From: Myxococcota bacterium | Lineage (GTDB): Bacteria > Myxococcota_A > UBA9160 > PR03 | Assembly: GCA_025453505.1 (NCBI GenBank) | Contig: JALOQG010000111.1 | Coordinates: forward strand, 1 to 8,164 | Direction of reading: 5' to 3' | DNA length: 8,164 nucleotides | Part shown: piece after piece, positions 1-6,760 of the stretch | How positions within the stretch are numbered: the stretch's first letter is position 1 | How the letters are laid out: each line of letters opens with the position of its first letter | Position numbers and translations under genes: made by a program | The notes under the pieces: model-generated | Told to the model about the DNA's origin: nothing | The model's input: the letters and a program-made list of their open reading frames with translations, nothing else | Database searches by the model: none

Positions 1-486
1 CGCTTCCGCGAGATCGTGCGCGAGCGCGGCGGCAAGGCGCAGTTCCCCTATCTCGTCGATCCGAACACCGGGCAGGCGATGTACGAGTCGGGCGACATCG
101 TCCGGTACCTGTTCAACGAGTACGGGACCGGCCGCGTGCCGCTGCTCTACTCGATCGGACCGCTCTTCGACGCGACTTCGGCGCTGGCGAGTGCGTGGCG
201 GCTCGGAGCCGGAGCGAGGGTCGAGCCGTCGAAGCCGCCGGCGATGCCGCTCGAATTGTGGAGTTTCGAGGCGTCGCCGTTCTGCCGGATCGTGCGCGAG
301 ACGCTCTGCACCCTCGAGATCCCGTACCACCTGCGCAACGTCGGCAAGAACAGCCCGAGCCGCGACGCATTCGTCGAGCGATCGGGAAAGATGCAGGTGC
401 CGTTCCTGGCGGATCCGAACACGCAGGTCGAACTCTTCGAGTCGGCCGACATCGTCCGCTACCTGCGCGCGACCTACGGATCGTGA
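1..486 (+). CDS. Tandem GST N-terminal-domain protein, 3' part (5' end outside window)
   Basis: The frame is open from base 1 to the TGA at 484-486, giving 161 visible residues. Two copies of a thioredoxin-fold module of the glutathione S-transferase N-terminal type are seen. The first is only its C-terminal half (about residues 1-40: QFPYLVDPNT, then YESGDIVRYL). The second is complete (about 83-160): SPFC with a single Cys at 95, the cis-Pro motif QVPF at Pro134, and FESADIVRYL with Glu147-Ser148, the usual glutathione-contacting pair. The matching ends show an internal duplication. No all-alpha GST C-terminal domain follows, so this is not a classical GST. A glutathione-dependent redox or disulfide role is inferred from the fold; the substrate is unknown. 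The stop overlaps the GTG start of the mannosidase gene (GTGA), so the two are probably co-transcribed and translationally coupled. Confidence 0.85.
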   Translation, partial: RFREIVRERGGKAQFPYLVDPNTGQAMYESGDIVRYLFNEYGTGRVPLLYSIGPLFDATSALASAWRLGAGARVEPSKPPAMPLELWSFEASPFCRIVRETLCTLEIPYHLRNVGKNSPSRDAFVERSGKMQVPFLADPNTQVELFESADIVRYLRATYGS

Positions 487-3344
487 GCGCCGCGCCGCTC
501 CGACTCGTCGTCGTCCCCCACACGCACTGGGACCGCGAGTGGTATCGCACCCACGAACAGTTCCGGTACCGGCTCGTCTCGCTGGTGGACGAGGTGCTCG
601 ATCTGCTCGAGCGCGATCCCGCGTACCGCCACTTCATGCTCGACGGCCAGACGATCGTCGTCGACGACTACCTCGAGGTGCGGCCCGAGGCGCGCGCGCG
701 CATCGAGAAGCTCGTGCGCGAAGGGCGTCTCGCGATCGGTCCGTGGCACGTGTTGCCCGACGAGTGGCTGGTCTCGGGCGAGGCGCTGCTGCGCAATCTG
801 CGTCTCGGTCTCGCGAAGGCGCAGGCGTTCGGCGGCGGGATGCGGGTCGGCTACGTGCCGGACCAGTTCGGACACGTCGGCCAGTTGCCGCAGATCTTCG
901 CCGGGTTCGGCCTTCCCGCGGCGGTGTTGTGGCGCGGGGTCGGCGCCGACGTCGATCGCACGCTCTTCCACTGGGAGTCACCGGATGGGACGCGTCTGCC
1001 CACCGTGTACCTGATGCACGGCTACGGCAACGCGGTCAATCTCCCGACCGATCCCGCTGCGCTCGCCGCGCGTCTCGGCGGCGAGGCGCGCGCTCTCGCC
1101 CGACGCTCCGACGTATCCACGCTGCTGCTCATGAACGGAAGTGATCACGAGCGCCCGCAAGCCGAGCTGCCGCAAGCGCTGGACGCTGCGCAGAAGAGTC
1201 GGGACGCGTGGACGGCGGAGATCGGATCGCTCGCGGAGTTCGTCGCGTCGGCGCTCGCCGAGGCTCCGGCGACCTTGCCGCTGCACCGCGGCGAGCTGCG
1301 CTCCGGGTTGCGTTCGCCGCTGCTGCCGGGCTGTGCCTCGGCGCGCGCGCCGCAGAAGCGCCGCGAATTCGAGAACGACCGCCTGCTGACCCGCTATCTC
1401 GAGCCGCTCGCCGCCTGGCTCGGCGCGCTCGGTGGCGAGGCCGATCCGGCGCGCATCGAGTTCGCGTGGCGCGTCGCACTCGAGAACCACCCGCACGACT
1501 CGGTGTGCGGCTGCTCGATCGACGCGGTCCACGCGCAGATGGAGACGCGCTTCGATCGCGTCGCCGAGATTGCGGGCGCGCATCTCGAGGCCGTCACGAG
1601 CGGCCTCGCCGCCCGCATCGATCCGGGCCCGGGCGACGGCCCGGCGATCGCCGTGTGGAACCCGAACGCGGGGGGACGGCTGGGCGTGGACACCGAGATC
1701 GAGGTCGAGGTGCCCGTCAATGAGGCAGGGGCGCCGCGCCCGTTCCATCTGCGGCGTGCGGACGGCGAGCGGGTGCCGGTCGCCGTCGAGTTGCTGCGGC
1801 CGGCGGGTGCGCGTCACGCGGGTGTGTTCGAGCGTCACGGCGTCCTCGCGCTCCTGCCGGGCTTGCGCCGTGAGTTCGAGAGCCTCTATGTCAACGACAT
1901 CGTCCTCGAACGACGCGGCGATCGCCTCCACGCGCGCATCCGGCTCGGCGAAGCGCCGGACATGCGCTTCGATCTCGACGCCTCGCGTCGCGAGGTGATG
2001 GAGATCCTGCGCGACGAGACGCTCCGCGACGTCGCGGTCGAGACCTGGCTGCCGCCGCGCGTACGACTGCGCTTCACCGACGAGTTGCCCGGTCACGGCC
2101 TGCGCGTGTATCGACTCGCGCGTGGCGCGGGCCCGATTCCGCCCGCGTTGCGTGCAGAGCGCAGCGGTACCGGCGTCGCGATCGAGAACGAGCACTGGCG
2201 TGCGGAGGCCGATGCGAGCGGCCGTGTGACGCTCGTGTCGCGCGCCGCCGGCGTGCGCATCGAGGATGCGGTGCGACTCGTCTCGGAGGGCGATCGCGGC
2301 GACGAGTACAACTTCGATCCCGTGCCCGGCGATGTGCGTGTCGAGCGCCTCGAGCGGGTGCGGGTGCGATCGCTGCGGCACGGCGCGGAATCGCTGCTGC
2401 GCATCGAAGGCGCGCTGCGCGTTCCGCAGGGGCTTGCTGCGTCGCGCTCGGAGCGCTCGGCGCGAACAGTTCGTTTGCCCGTGTCGCTCGAGGTGCGGCT
2501 CGGAGCCGGTCTCGATCGCGTCGATCTCGCGTTGCACGTCGAGAACACCGCCTGCGATCACCGACTGCGCGTGCATCTGCGCGCTCCGTTCGGGGCGCAT
2601 CGCTTCGAGGTCGAGTCCGCGTTCGAAGTCGCGGAGCGGCCGATCGAACCGGCCGCGGACTCGTTCGGCTCGGCGCAGGCGGCCGAGACACCGATCGGAG
2701 CCGGGCCGCAGCGCAGCTTCGCGACGCTGCGAGGCGACGCCGCTCTCGCGCTCAGCGTGGCCAATCGCGGCGCCGCGGAAGTCGAGGCGGTGCGCGAGAG
2801 CGATGGATCGGGTGCGATCGCGATCACGCTGTTGCGCGCCGTGGGCTGGCTCTCGCGACCCGACCTCGCGCTGCGTCGCGGCCCGGCCGGCCCGGCGCTC
2901 GAGACGCCGGGCGCACAGGTGCCCGGGCCACACGAGGCCGAGCTGTCGCTACGCCTGCACCCGGCGCACGACCCACGTCGAATCGCCGAGGCGCACGGGT
3001 TCGCCTTCCCGCCGTTGGGGTTTCGCTGCGGAGCCTCGCAGCCGGGCGCTTTGCGGGACGGGGATCGCCTCGTGGCGATCGACGATCCGGCCGTGGTCGT
3101 CTCGGCGATCGAGCCGCGTTCGGAAGGAGACGCCGAGCTGCGTCTGTGGAACGCAGAGCCGCAGGAACAGCGGGTCCGCGTCGCATGGACGCCGCCTTGT
3201 GCGGGGATCCTGCCCATCGATTTCGCGGGGCAGCCGGCGCCTTCCTCCGACTGGAGCGGCACCGCCGGTGTCGGAACGCTGCGGTTGCCCGCTTGCGGGA
3301 TCGCATCGCTGCGCGTCCAGCCGAGCGCCCATTCAGAGCGCTAG
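483..3344 (+). CDS. Glycoside hydrolase family 38 alpha-mannosidase / mannosylglycerate hydrolase-like
   Basis: This 953-residue protein has the GH38 layout: catalytic barrel (about 7-260), helical middle domain (about 290-375) and long beta-rich C-terminal region (about 390-950). Family metal and catalytic residues are in place: HTHWDREW at 13-20 (His15, Asp17), nucleophile Asp127 in PDQFGH, NGSDHE with Asp221-His222, and HPHDSVCG with His338. GH38 enzymes are zinc-dependent retaining alpha-mannosidases. The HTHWDREW and NGSDHE forms resemble bacterial MngB-type enzymes (E. coli MngB is about 880 residues), which hydrolyse 2-O-mannosylglycerate, but the substrate cannot be fixed from sequence. 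There is no signal peptide, so it is probably cytoplasmic. GTG 483 is chosen because the catalytic motif begins nine residues later and it overlaps the upstream stop by four bases. There is no clear SD, which fits coupled translation. The frame stays open upstream to 195, but that stretch is out-of-frame GST coding. Confidence 0.93.
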   Translation: MSAAPLRLVVVPHTHWDREWYRTHEQFRYRLVSLVDEVLDLLERDPAYRHFMLDGQTIVVDDYLEVRPEARARIEKLVREGRLAIGPWHVLPDEWLVSGEALLRNLRLGLAKAQAFGGGMRVGYVPDQFGHVGQLPQIFAGFGLPAAVLWRGVGADVDRTLFHWESPDGTRLPTVYLMHGYGNAVNLPTDPAALAARLGGEARALARRSDVSTLLLMNGSDHERPQAELPQALDAAQKSRDAWTAEIGSLAEFVASALAEAPATLPLHRGELRSGLRSPLLPGCASARAPQKRREFENDRLLTRYLEPLAAWLGALGGEADPARIEFAWRVALENHPHDSVCGCSIDAVHAQMETRFDRVAEIAGAHLEAVTSGLAARIDPGPGDGPAIAVWNPNAGGRLGVDTEIEVEVPVNEAGAPRPFHLRRADGERVPVAVELLRPAGARHAGVFERHGVLALLPGLRREFESLYVNDIVLERRGDRLHARIRLGEAPDMRFDLDASRREVMEILRDETLRDVAVETWLPPRVRLRFTDELPGHGLRVYRLARGAGPIPPALRAERSGTGVAIENEHWRAEADASGRVTLVSRAAGVRIEDAVRLVSEGDRGDEYNFDPVPGDVRVERLERVRVRSLRHGAESLLRIEGALRVPQGLAASRSERSARTVRLPVSLEVRLGAGLDRVDLALHVENTACDHRLRVHLRAPFGAHRFEVESAFEVAERPIEPAADSFGSAQAAETPIGAGPQRSFATLRGDAALALSVANRGAAEVEAVRESDGSGAIAITLLRAVGWLSRPDLALRRGPAGPALETPGAQVPGPHEAELSLRLHPAHDPRRIAEAHGFAFPPLGFRCGASQPGALRDGDRLVAIDDPAVVVSAIEPRSEGDAELRLWNAEPQEQRVRVAWTPPCAGILPIDFAGQPAPSSDWSGTAGVGTLRLPACGIASLRVQPSAHSER

Positions 3345-3423
3345 CGCCCGTCAGGCTGCACCTCGGCATCCCAAATGTCCGCGATTCGGGTCATTTCTTT
3401 CTGGCCGGAGGGCTCTGATCTGG

Positions 3424-3432
3424 TGTTAACAT
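3424..3432 (+). promoter_or_regulatory. Candidate extended -10 promoter element for khpA
   Basis: TGTTAACAT fits the extended -10 pattern TGnTAnnnT (hexamer TAACAT at 3427-3432). No good -35 hexamer sits 16-18 bases upstream, as is usual for extended -10 promoters. It lies 47 bases before the khpA start in the 134-base gap after the mannosidase gene, which has no recognisable terminator. This is motif evidence only. Confidence 0.3.
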
Positions 3433-3465
3433 GGTTGCCGGGTCGGGATGCAGCGGGATCTGCCC

Positions 3466-3473
3466 GGGGAGGG
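3466..3473 (+). promoter_or_regulatory. Shine-Dalgarno that fixes the khpA start
   Basis: GGGGAGGG lies five bases before GTG 3479. It argues for that start over the in-frame ATG at 3431, which would add 16 Gly/Cys-rich residues absent from the KhpA family and would place this SD inside the coding sequence. Confidence 0.7.
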
Positions 3474-3478
3474 ACGTC

Positions 3479-3712
3479 GTGAAGCAGCTCATCACAGCGA
3501 TCGTGCAGGCGCTCGTGGACAAGCCAGAGCAAGTGCAGATCAAGGAAGTGATCGGTGAGCACGCGCACGTTCTCGAGCTCTCCGTGGCCAAAGAAGATCT
3601 CGGCAAGGTGATCGGGAAGGGCGGCGCGCACGCCTCGGCGATTCGAACCATCATGGCCGCCGCCAGTGGCAAGGAAAAGAAGCGCTACATCCTCGAGATC
3701 ATCGAGCACTGA
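3479..3712 (+). CDS. khpA: KH-domain RNA-binding protein KhpA
   Basis: At 77 residues this matches the short KhpA (YlqC-type) family in length and sequence. It opens VKQLITAIVQALVDKPEQV, the family's usual N-terminal helix, and carries the KH signature VIGKGG with the GxxG loop at 46-49, followed by the helix HASAIRTIMAAAS. The C-terminus ILEIIEH forms the last strand. KhpA proteins bind RNA broadly, often as a heterodimer with KhpB, and affect small-RNA function and cell envelope or division control in Firmicutes; its role in this organism is unknown. In many bacteria khpA lies between rpsP and rimM-trmD. Here it sits between a glycosidase and an acyl-CoA synthetase, with its own SD and possibly its own promoter, so it is probably transcribed separately. 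Confidence 0.93.
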   Translation: MKQLITAIVQALVDKPEQVQIKEVIGEHAHVLELSVAKEDLGKVIGKGGAHASAIRTIMAAASGKEKKRYILEIIEH

Positions 3713-3737
3713 GCCCGCCGGGCCGGCGTTCCCCGTG

Positions 3738-3746
3738 TGATAGGCT
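3738..3746 (+). promoter_or_regulatory. Candidate extended -10 promoter element for the acyl-CoA synthetase gene
   Basis: TGATAGGCT fits TGnTAnnnT (hexamer TAGGCT at 3741-3746). Transcription would start near 3753, giving a short leader before the SD AGGGAAGGGAA (3762-3772). No convincing -35 is visible. It has the same form as the element before khpA. Confidence 0.3.
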
Positions 3747-3776
3747 CCCGACCCTCGCAGCAGGGAAGGGAACCTC

Positions 3777-5609
3777 GTGAGCAGCAGCACCCCGAAGCCG
3801 CAGATCGACGCCGCGCCCACGATCGGGGCGCAGATCGAAGCACGTGCGAACCACCCCGAGGTCGGCGACCGCGTCTTCCTGATCCAGCACGAGCGACAGT
3901 GGACCTACCGCCAATACCGCGACGAGTCGGTCCGCGCAGCGCATTTCCTGCTCGGACGCCTCGGCCCGCACCGCGACGGCGCCCCCGGACACGTCGCGAT
4001 GCTGCTCGAGAACCACCTCGAGTTGCTGGCCCTCTACGGCGGCTGCGCGTACGCGGGCTTCTCGCTCTTCGGCGTCAACACGGGACTACGCGGCGACACC
4101 CTGGCGGGCGTGATCAACCAGGCGCAGGCACGCATGCTCGTCGTGGACGAACGCCTGCTCGACGAGGCCGAGCGCGTGCTCGAGCGGCTCGAGCACGTGA
4201 AGCCCGAGAACCTGCTCGTGCTGCGCACGGAGGGCGCCCGAGACCTCGGCGCGCGCGACTATCTCGCCGCGATCACGAGCGAGATCGCGCCGCCCGGCAA
4301 GTCGCTGGAGGCTCCGTCGGCGCCGGTCGATCCGTCGCGCAACCTGATGACCATCTACACCTCCGGCACCACGGGGCTTCCCAAGGGCATCCTGAACAAT
4401 CACCTCAAGTTCTTCCTGATCGGCAAGGCGGTGTCGGGCAACCTGGGACTCGGTCCCGACGATCGCGGCTACGCCTGCATGCCGCTCTTCCACTCGAACG
4501 CGATGTTCCTGGGATTCCACCCGGCGCTCGAAGCCTGCGCCAGCATGGCGATCCGCGAACGCTTCAGCGCGAGCAGCTTCGTTCCCGACGTACTCGCGCA
4601 CGGCGTCACCTACTGGAACTACGTCGGCGAGCCGGTGCACTACGTGCTCGGTGCGATCGAGAAGCAGTACGGCGGCGACGAGGCGCGTATCCTGGCGGAA
4701 GTCGCAGGCGATCCGCGCAACCAGCTCCGGTACGCCGTCGGCAACGGCGCCGCGCCGCCCGACATCGATCGCTTCACGCGCTGGCTCGGCCTCGAAGACA
4801 TGTACGAGCTCTACGGCTCGACCGAAGCGGCGATCAGCACGTTCCGCAAGAAGACCGATCCGCGTGGGAGCGTCGGCGAGGTCACCGACGCGAACGTGAA
4901 GATCCTGGATGCGTCCGGTCGCGAGTGTCCGCCCGCGGACGTCGCATCGGACGGCAAGATCCGGAACTACGAGGAGGCGGTCGGCGAGATCTGCCGTGTG
5001 GCGGCGGACACCGGGCTCTTTCAGGGCTACTACGGCAATCCGGATGCGAATGCCTCGAAGTACCGGGACGGCGTCTACCACTCCGGCGATCTCGGGCACA
5101 TCGTCGTGCGCGAGGGGCGGCGCTTCCTGTTCTTCGACGGCCGAACGGACGACTGGATCCGCAAGGACGGTGAGAACTTCTCCGCAGCGCAGGTCGGGCG
5201 GCTTCTGCAGGAAGGGCCGAACGTTGCGCTAGCGGCCGCGTATGGCGTTCCGTGCGCGGTCTCCGACGAACTCGTCATGGTCGCGCTCAAGATGCGTCCC
5301 GGGACGGAGTTCGAACCGCAGGCGTTCTTCGACTTCTGCGAGTCGCAGGTGGTTCGCGGCGGCATGGATCGCAAGTGGTTCCCCGACTTCGTGCGCGTGG
5401 TCGAGGAGTTCGAGTTCACGCAGACGCAGAAGATCCTGGTGCGGCATCTGAAGTCGGCTCACTTCAGCCGCCGCCTGTTGCCCGATGCTGCGATCTTCTG
5501 GCGGGAGCGCGGCGATACGACCTTCAAGCCGCTGACGCAGGCCGACTACGGGAGGCTGCGAGAGCGCTTCGAGCGCGCCGAGCGTCTGCACATCCTCGAG
5601 CGCGAGTAG
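3777..5609 (+). CDS. AMP-dependent fatty acyl-CoA synthetase, FATP/FadD type
   Basis: This 610-residue member of the adenylate-forming (ANL) superfamily activates a carboxylic acid with ATP to the acyl-AMP and transfers it to CoA. Visible motifs, in order: P-loop-like YTSGTTGLPKG at 194-204; YGSTE at 346-350; HSGDL with ribose-binding Asp438; GRTDDWIRKDGEN with the hinge-region Arg456; and the C-terminal lysine Lys552 in TQTQKIL, which catalyses adenylation. The GRTDDWIRKDGEN stretch and the ending around TFKPLTQADY are closest to the FATP / very-long-chain acyl-CoA synthetase branch (as in mycobacterial FadD6 or FadD17), so a long-chain fatty acid or steroid-type acid is the likely substrate (inference). 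There is no signal peptide. GTG 3777 is preceded by the SD AGGGAAGGGAA. There is a 64-base gap after khpA, and no beta-oxidation genes lie in the window. Confidence 0.9.
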   Translation: MSSSTPKPQIDAAPTIGAQIEARANHPEVGDRVFLIQHERQWTYRQYRDESVRAAHFLLGRLGPHRDGAPGHVAMLLENHLELLALYGGCAYAGFSLFGVNTGLRGDTLAGVINQAQARMLVVDERLLDEAERVLERLEHVKPENLLVLRTEGARDLGARDYLAAITSEIAPPGKSLEAPSAPVDPSRNLMTIYTSGTTGLPKGILNNHLKFFLIGKAVSGNLGLGPDDRGYACMPLFHSNAMFLGFHPALEACASMAIRERFSASSFVPDVLAHGVTYWNYVGEPVHYVLGAIEKQYGGDEARILAEVAGDPRNQLRYAVGNGAAPPDIDRFTRWLGLEDMYELYGSTEAAISTFRKKTDPRGSVGEVTDANVKILDASGRECPPADVASDGKIRNYEEAVGEICRVAADTGLFQGYYGNPDANASKYRDGVYHSGDLGHIVVREGRRFLFFDGRTDDWIRKDGENFSAAQVGRLLQEGPNVALAAAYGVPCAVSDELVMVALKMRPGTEFEPQAFFDFCESQVVRGGMDRKWFPDFVRVVEEFEFTQTQKILVRHLKSAHFSRRLLPDAAIFWRERGDTTFKPLTQADYGRLRERFERAERLHILERE

Positions 5610-5626
5610 CCGTTCCGCGCAGACGC

Positions 5627-5669
5627 CCGGTTACGAGATCGTCGCTCACGACCTCTCGATCGTAACCGG
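5627..5669 (+). repeat. Inverted repeat / long stem-loop downstream of the acyl-CoA synthetase gene
   Basis: Arms CCGGTTACGA (5627-5636) and TCGTAACCGG (5660-5669) are perfect 10-bp reverse complements. Inside them a smaller hairpin GTCG-CTCA-CGAC (5641-5652) can form. It begins 17 bases after the synthetase stop. No T run follows, so it could be a factor-dependent terminator, an mRNA 3' stabiliser or a protein-binding dyad. It is followed by a direct repeat of GACGCGGAGCG (5679-5689 and 5697-5707). The rest of the 205-base gap shows nothing recognisable. Confidence 0.6.
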
Positions 5670-5814
5670 ACGGGTCGCGACGCGGAGCGTCGTCGAGACG
5701 CGGAGCGCGTGTCGTGGCAACGGCTTGAGGCCCGCAGCTGCGCGTTTCGTCTTCGCGGCACGGGGGTTGCTCCTTCCGTTCGGGCCGGCCCTTCGATGCC
5801 GGACGGAGGGCAGT

Positions 5815-6303
5815 ATGAGCGGGATCCTCGGTGCAGATCATTCGCTGCGACGCGGTCAGGAACTGTTGCGGGCCGGACTCGAGAACGCCGCGCTGGAGCA
5901 TTTTGCGCAGGCGCATCGTGCACGGCCGGAGGATCCCCGCCTGCGTTCATACTACGGGTGGGCGGTAGCCACGGTCGAGCACCGCCTCGAGCGCGGCCTG
6001 GGTCTTTGTCGCGAGGCGCTGCGCGACGACGGCGGCTGCGCCGAGATCTACCTGAACCTCGCGCGCGTGCTGATGAGCCACGGCCGCAAGGCGGAGGGCA
6101 TCCGCTACTTGAAGCGCGGACTGATGGTGGATCCGCACGACGCAGGCCTCATCCAGGAGTGGCGCCGTCTCGGGGTGCGGAGGCCGCCGGTGTTGCGCTT
6201 CCTGCCGCGTCGGCACCCGCTGAATCGCACGCTGGGGCGCGTACGCGGCCGTCTCGTGCGCGACTCCGTGTCCCGGAGCGAACTCGCCCTCGAAGTCGGT
6301 TGA
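5815..6303 (+). CDS. Small TPR-repeat protein
   Basis: This 162-residue protein holds three tetratricopeptide repeats at the 34-residue period: about 8-41 (ending ARPEDP), 42-75 (degenerate) and 76-109 (AEIYLNLARVLMSHG, ending DPHD). A basic tail follows, with WRRLGVRRPPVLRFLPRRH and then PLNRTLGRVRGRL at 116-147. From memory, a similar tail (paired Arg/Pro, FLpR, PLNR.LG) recurs in deltaproteobacterial TPR proteins; this was not checked. TPRs mediate protein-protein contacts; no partner can be named. There is no signal peptide or membrane segment, so it is probably cytoplasmic. ATG 5815 is chosen for its SD GGAGGG at 5805-5810. The frame remains open back to a TTG at 5725, but that extension is Arg/Ala-rich and lacks an SD. 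The next gene begins 76 bases downstream. Confidence 0.82.
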   Translation: MSGILGADHSLRRGQELLRAGLENAALEHFAQAHRARPEDPRLRSYYGWAVATVEHRLERGLGLCREALRDDGGCAEIYLNLARVLMSHGRKAEGIRYLKRGLMVDPHDAGLIQEWRRLGVRRPPVLRFLPRRHPLNRTLGRVRGRLVRDSVSRSELALEVG

Positions 6304-6368
6304 CGCCATCGCGCCGAACCGGTACCCATCGCGCCCGTCGCGAGCCCGGACGATTCCGAGGCCGACCC

Positions 6369-6375
6369 GGGAGGA
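6369..6375 (+). promoter_or_regulatory. Shine-Dalgarno of the bS22-like microprotein gene
   Basis: GGGAGGA lies four bases before GTG 6380 and supports translation of a reading frame that length cut-offs would miss. Confidence 0.7.
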
Positions 6376-6379
6376 TTCC

Positions 6380-6469
6380 GTGGGAAGCGTTGTCAAATGG
6401 CGCCGCAAGAAGATGCGCAAGCACAAGAAGCGCAAGCTCCTGAAGCGCGAGCGCCACAAGCGCAAGTAG
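6380..6469 (+). CDS. AURKAIP1/COX24-domain microprotein, bS22-like small ribosomal protein
   Basis: A 29-residue, extremely basic protein beginning VGSVVKWRRKKMRKHKKRKL and ending RHKRK. The pattern GSV(I/V)K.RRKKM.KHK.(K/R)KLLKR.R is that of the bacterial AURKAIP1/COX24 family, whose mycobacterial member is ribosomal protein bS22 and whose mitochondrial relative is mS38. Those proteins sit on the small ribosomal subunit near the decoding region; the same role here is inferred from similarity. Every residue after the first few is Lys, Arg, His or structural, consistent with binding rRNA. The start is GTG with the SD GGGAGGA. The gene ends 46 bases before a strong intrinsic terminator and lies 76 bases after the TPR gene, so it may share that transcript. 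The mycobacterial proteins are about 33 residues, so it appears full length. Confidence 0.85.
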   Translation: MGSVVKWRRKKMRKHKKRKLLKRERHKRK

Positions 6470-6515
6470 TTTTCTGACGGCTGCCCGTCTGGACTGCCGT
6501 TCCAGCTGCATTCCG

Positions 6516-6548
6516 CACCGCCGCTCTCCGAGCGGCGGTGTTTTTTTT
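6516..6548 (+). terminator. Intrinsic terminator after the bS22-like gene
   Basis: A perfect 10-bp stem CACCGCCGCT / AGCGGCGGTG (6516-6525 and 6531-6540) has a five-base loop CTCCG and is followed directly by eight T (6541-6548). This is the classic Rho-independent form. A smaller hairpin, GACGG-CTGC-CCGTC at 6476-6489, lies just upstream. Confidence 0.95.
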
Positions 6549-6654
6549 CGTCGTGCATACGCGCGCCTCCGCACTGCTCCTTCGCCCAGATTCGACCGCG
6601 AAGTTTGAGGCGAAAGTGTGTTGGTGTGCCGCAGTTTCGAGGTACATCGACTTG

Positions 6655-6702
6655 TTTTTTTTGCTGTTCTTCCTTGACGCTGCTGTTTGGACGGTGTAAA
6701 GC
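6655..6702 (+). promoter_or_regulatory. Candidate sigma-70 promoter with T-rich UP-like tract
   Basis: A TTGACG -35 box (6674-6679; five of six consensus bases) is followed after 17 bases by TAAAGC (6697-6702), a weak -10. TGTAAA at 6695-6700 is an alternative with shorter spacing. Just upstream lies an AT-rich stretch with eight T in a row (6655-6662) and GTTCTTCC, placed where an UP element would be. The predicted transcript starts near 6709 and would carry the structured leader and the 34-residue basic protein. The bases from 6549 to about 6650, between the terminator and this promoter, show nothing recognisable. Confidence 0.45.
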
Positions 6703-6734
6703 CTGACCCGCAAGAGTGGCTCTATGGCCGCGGA

Positions 6735-6746
6735 TTGTGGTCACAA
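6735..6746. promoter_or_regulatory. Short dyad, possible operator
   Basis: TTGTG-GT-CACAA is a near-perfect palindrome (five-base arms, two-base centre) about 27 bases after the predicted transcription start. The loop is too small for a good RNA hairpin, so a protein-binding site is the more natural reading. It is short enough to occur by chance. Confidence 0.2.
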
Positions 6747-6760
6747 CGGAGGCAAAGCGC

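Noticed and set aside
195..482. Upstream extension of the mannosidase frame
   Set aside because: It overlaps the GST gene out of frame, its composition is Arg-rich and unrelated to GH38, and GTG 483 gives the expected N-terminus.
978..2933. 651-codon open frame on the minus strand opposite the mannosidase gene
   Set aside because: It is Arg/Glu/His-rich with no recognisable domain and lies wholly antisense to a gene with intact catalytic motifs. Long antisense frames are expected in GC-rich coding DNA.
3431..3478. Earlier ATG start for khpA
   Set aside because: It adds 16 residues not found in KhpA proteins, lacks an SD, and would place the strong SD inside the coding region.
4086..5099. 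337-codon minus-strand frame opposite the acyl-CoA synthetase gene
   Set aside because: It is antisense to well-supported ANL motifs, with low-complexity Val/Arg/Ala composition and no domain.
3737..5173. 478-codon plus-strand frame overlapping the acyl-CoA synthetase gene
   Set aside because: It is an Arg/Pro-rich shadow frame of the real gene.
6630..6662. Eight-T run as a second terminator
   Set aside because: Only a four-base TCGA self-complement lies before it, with no stable stem. It fits better as an UP-like tract.
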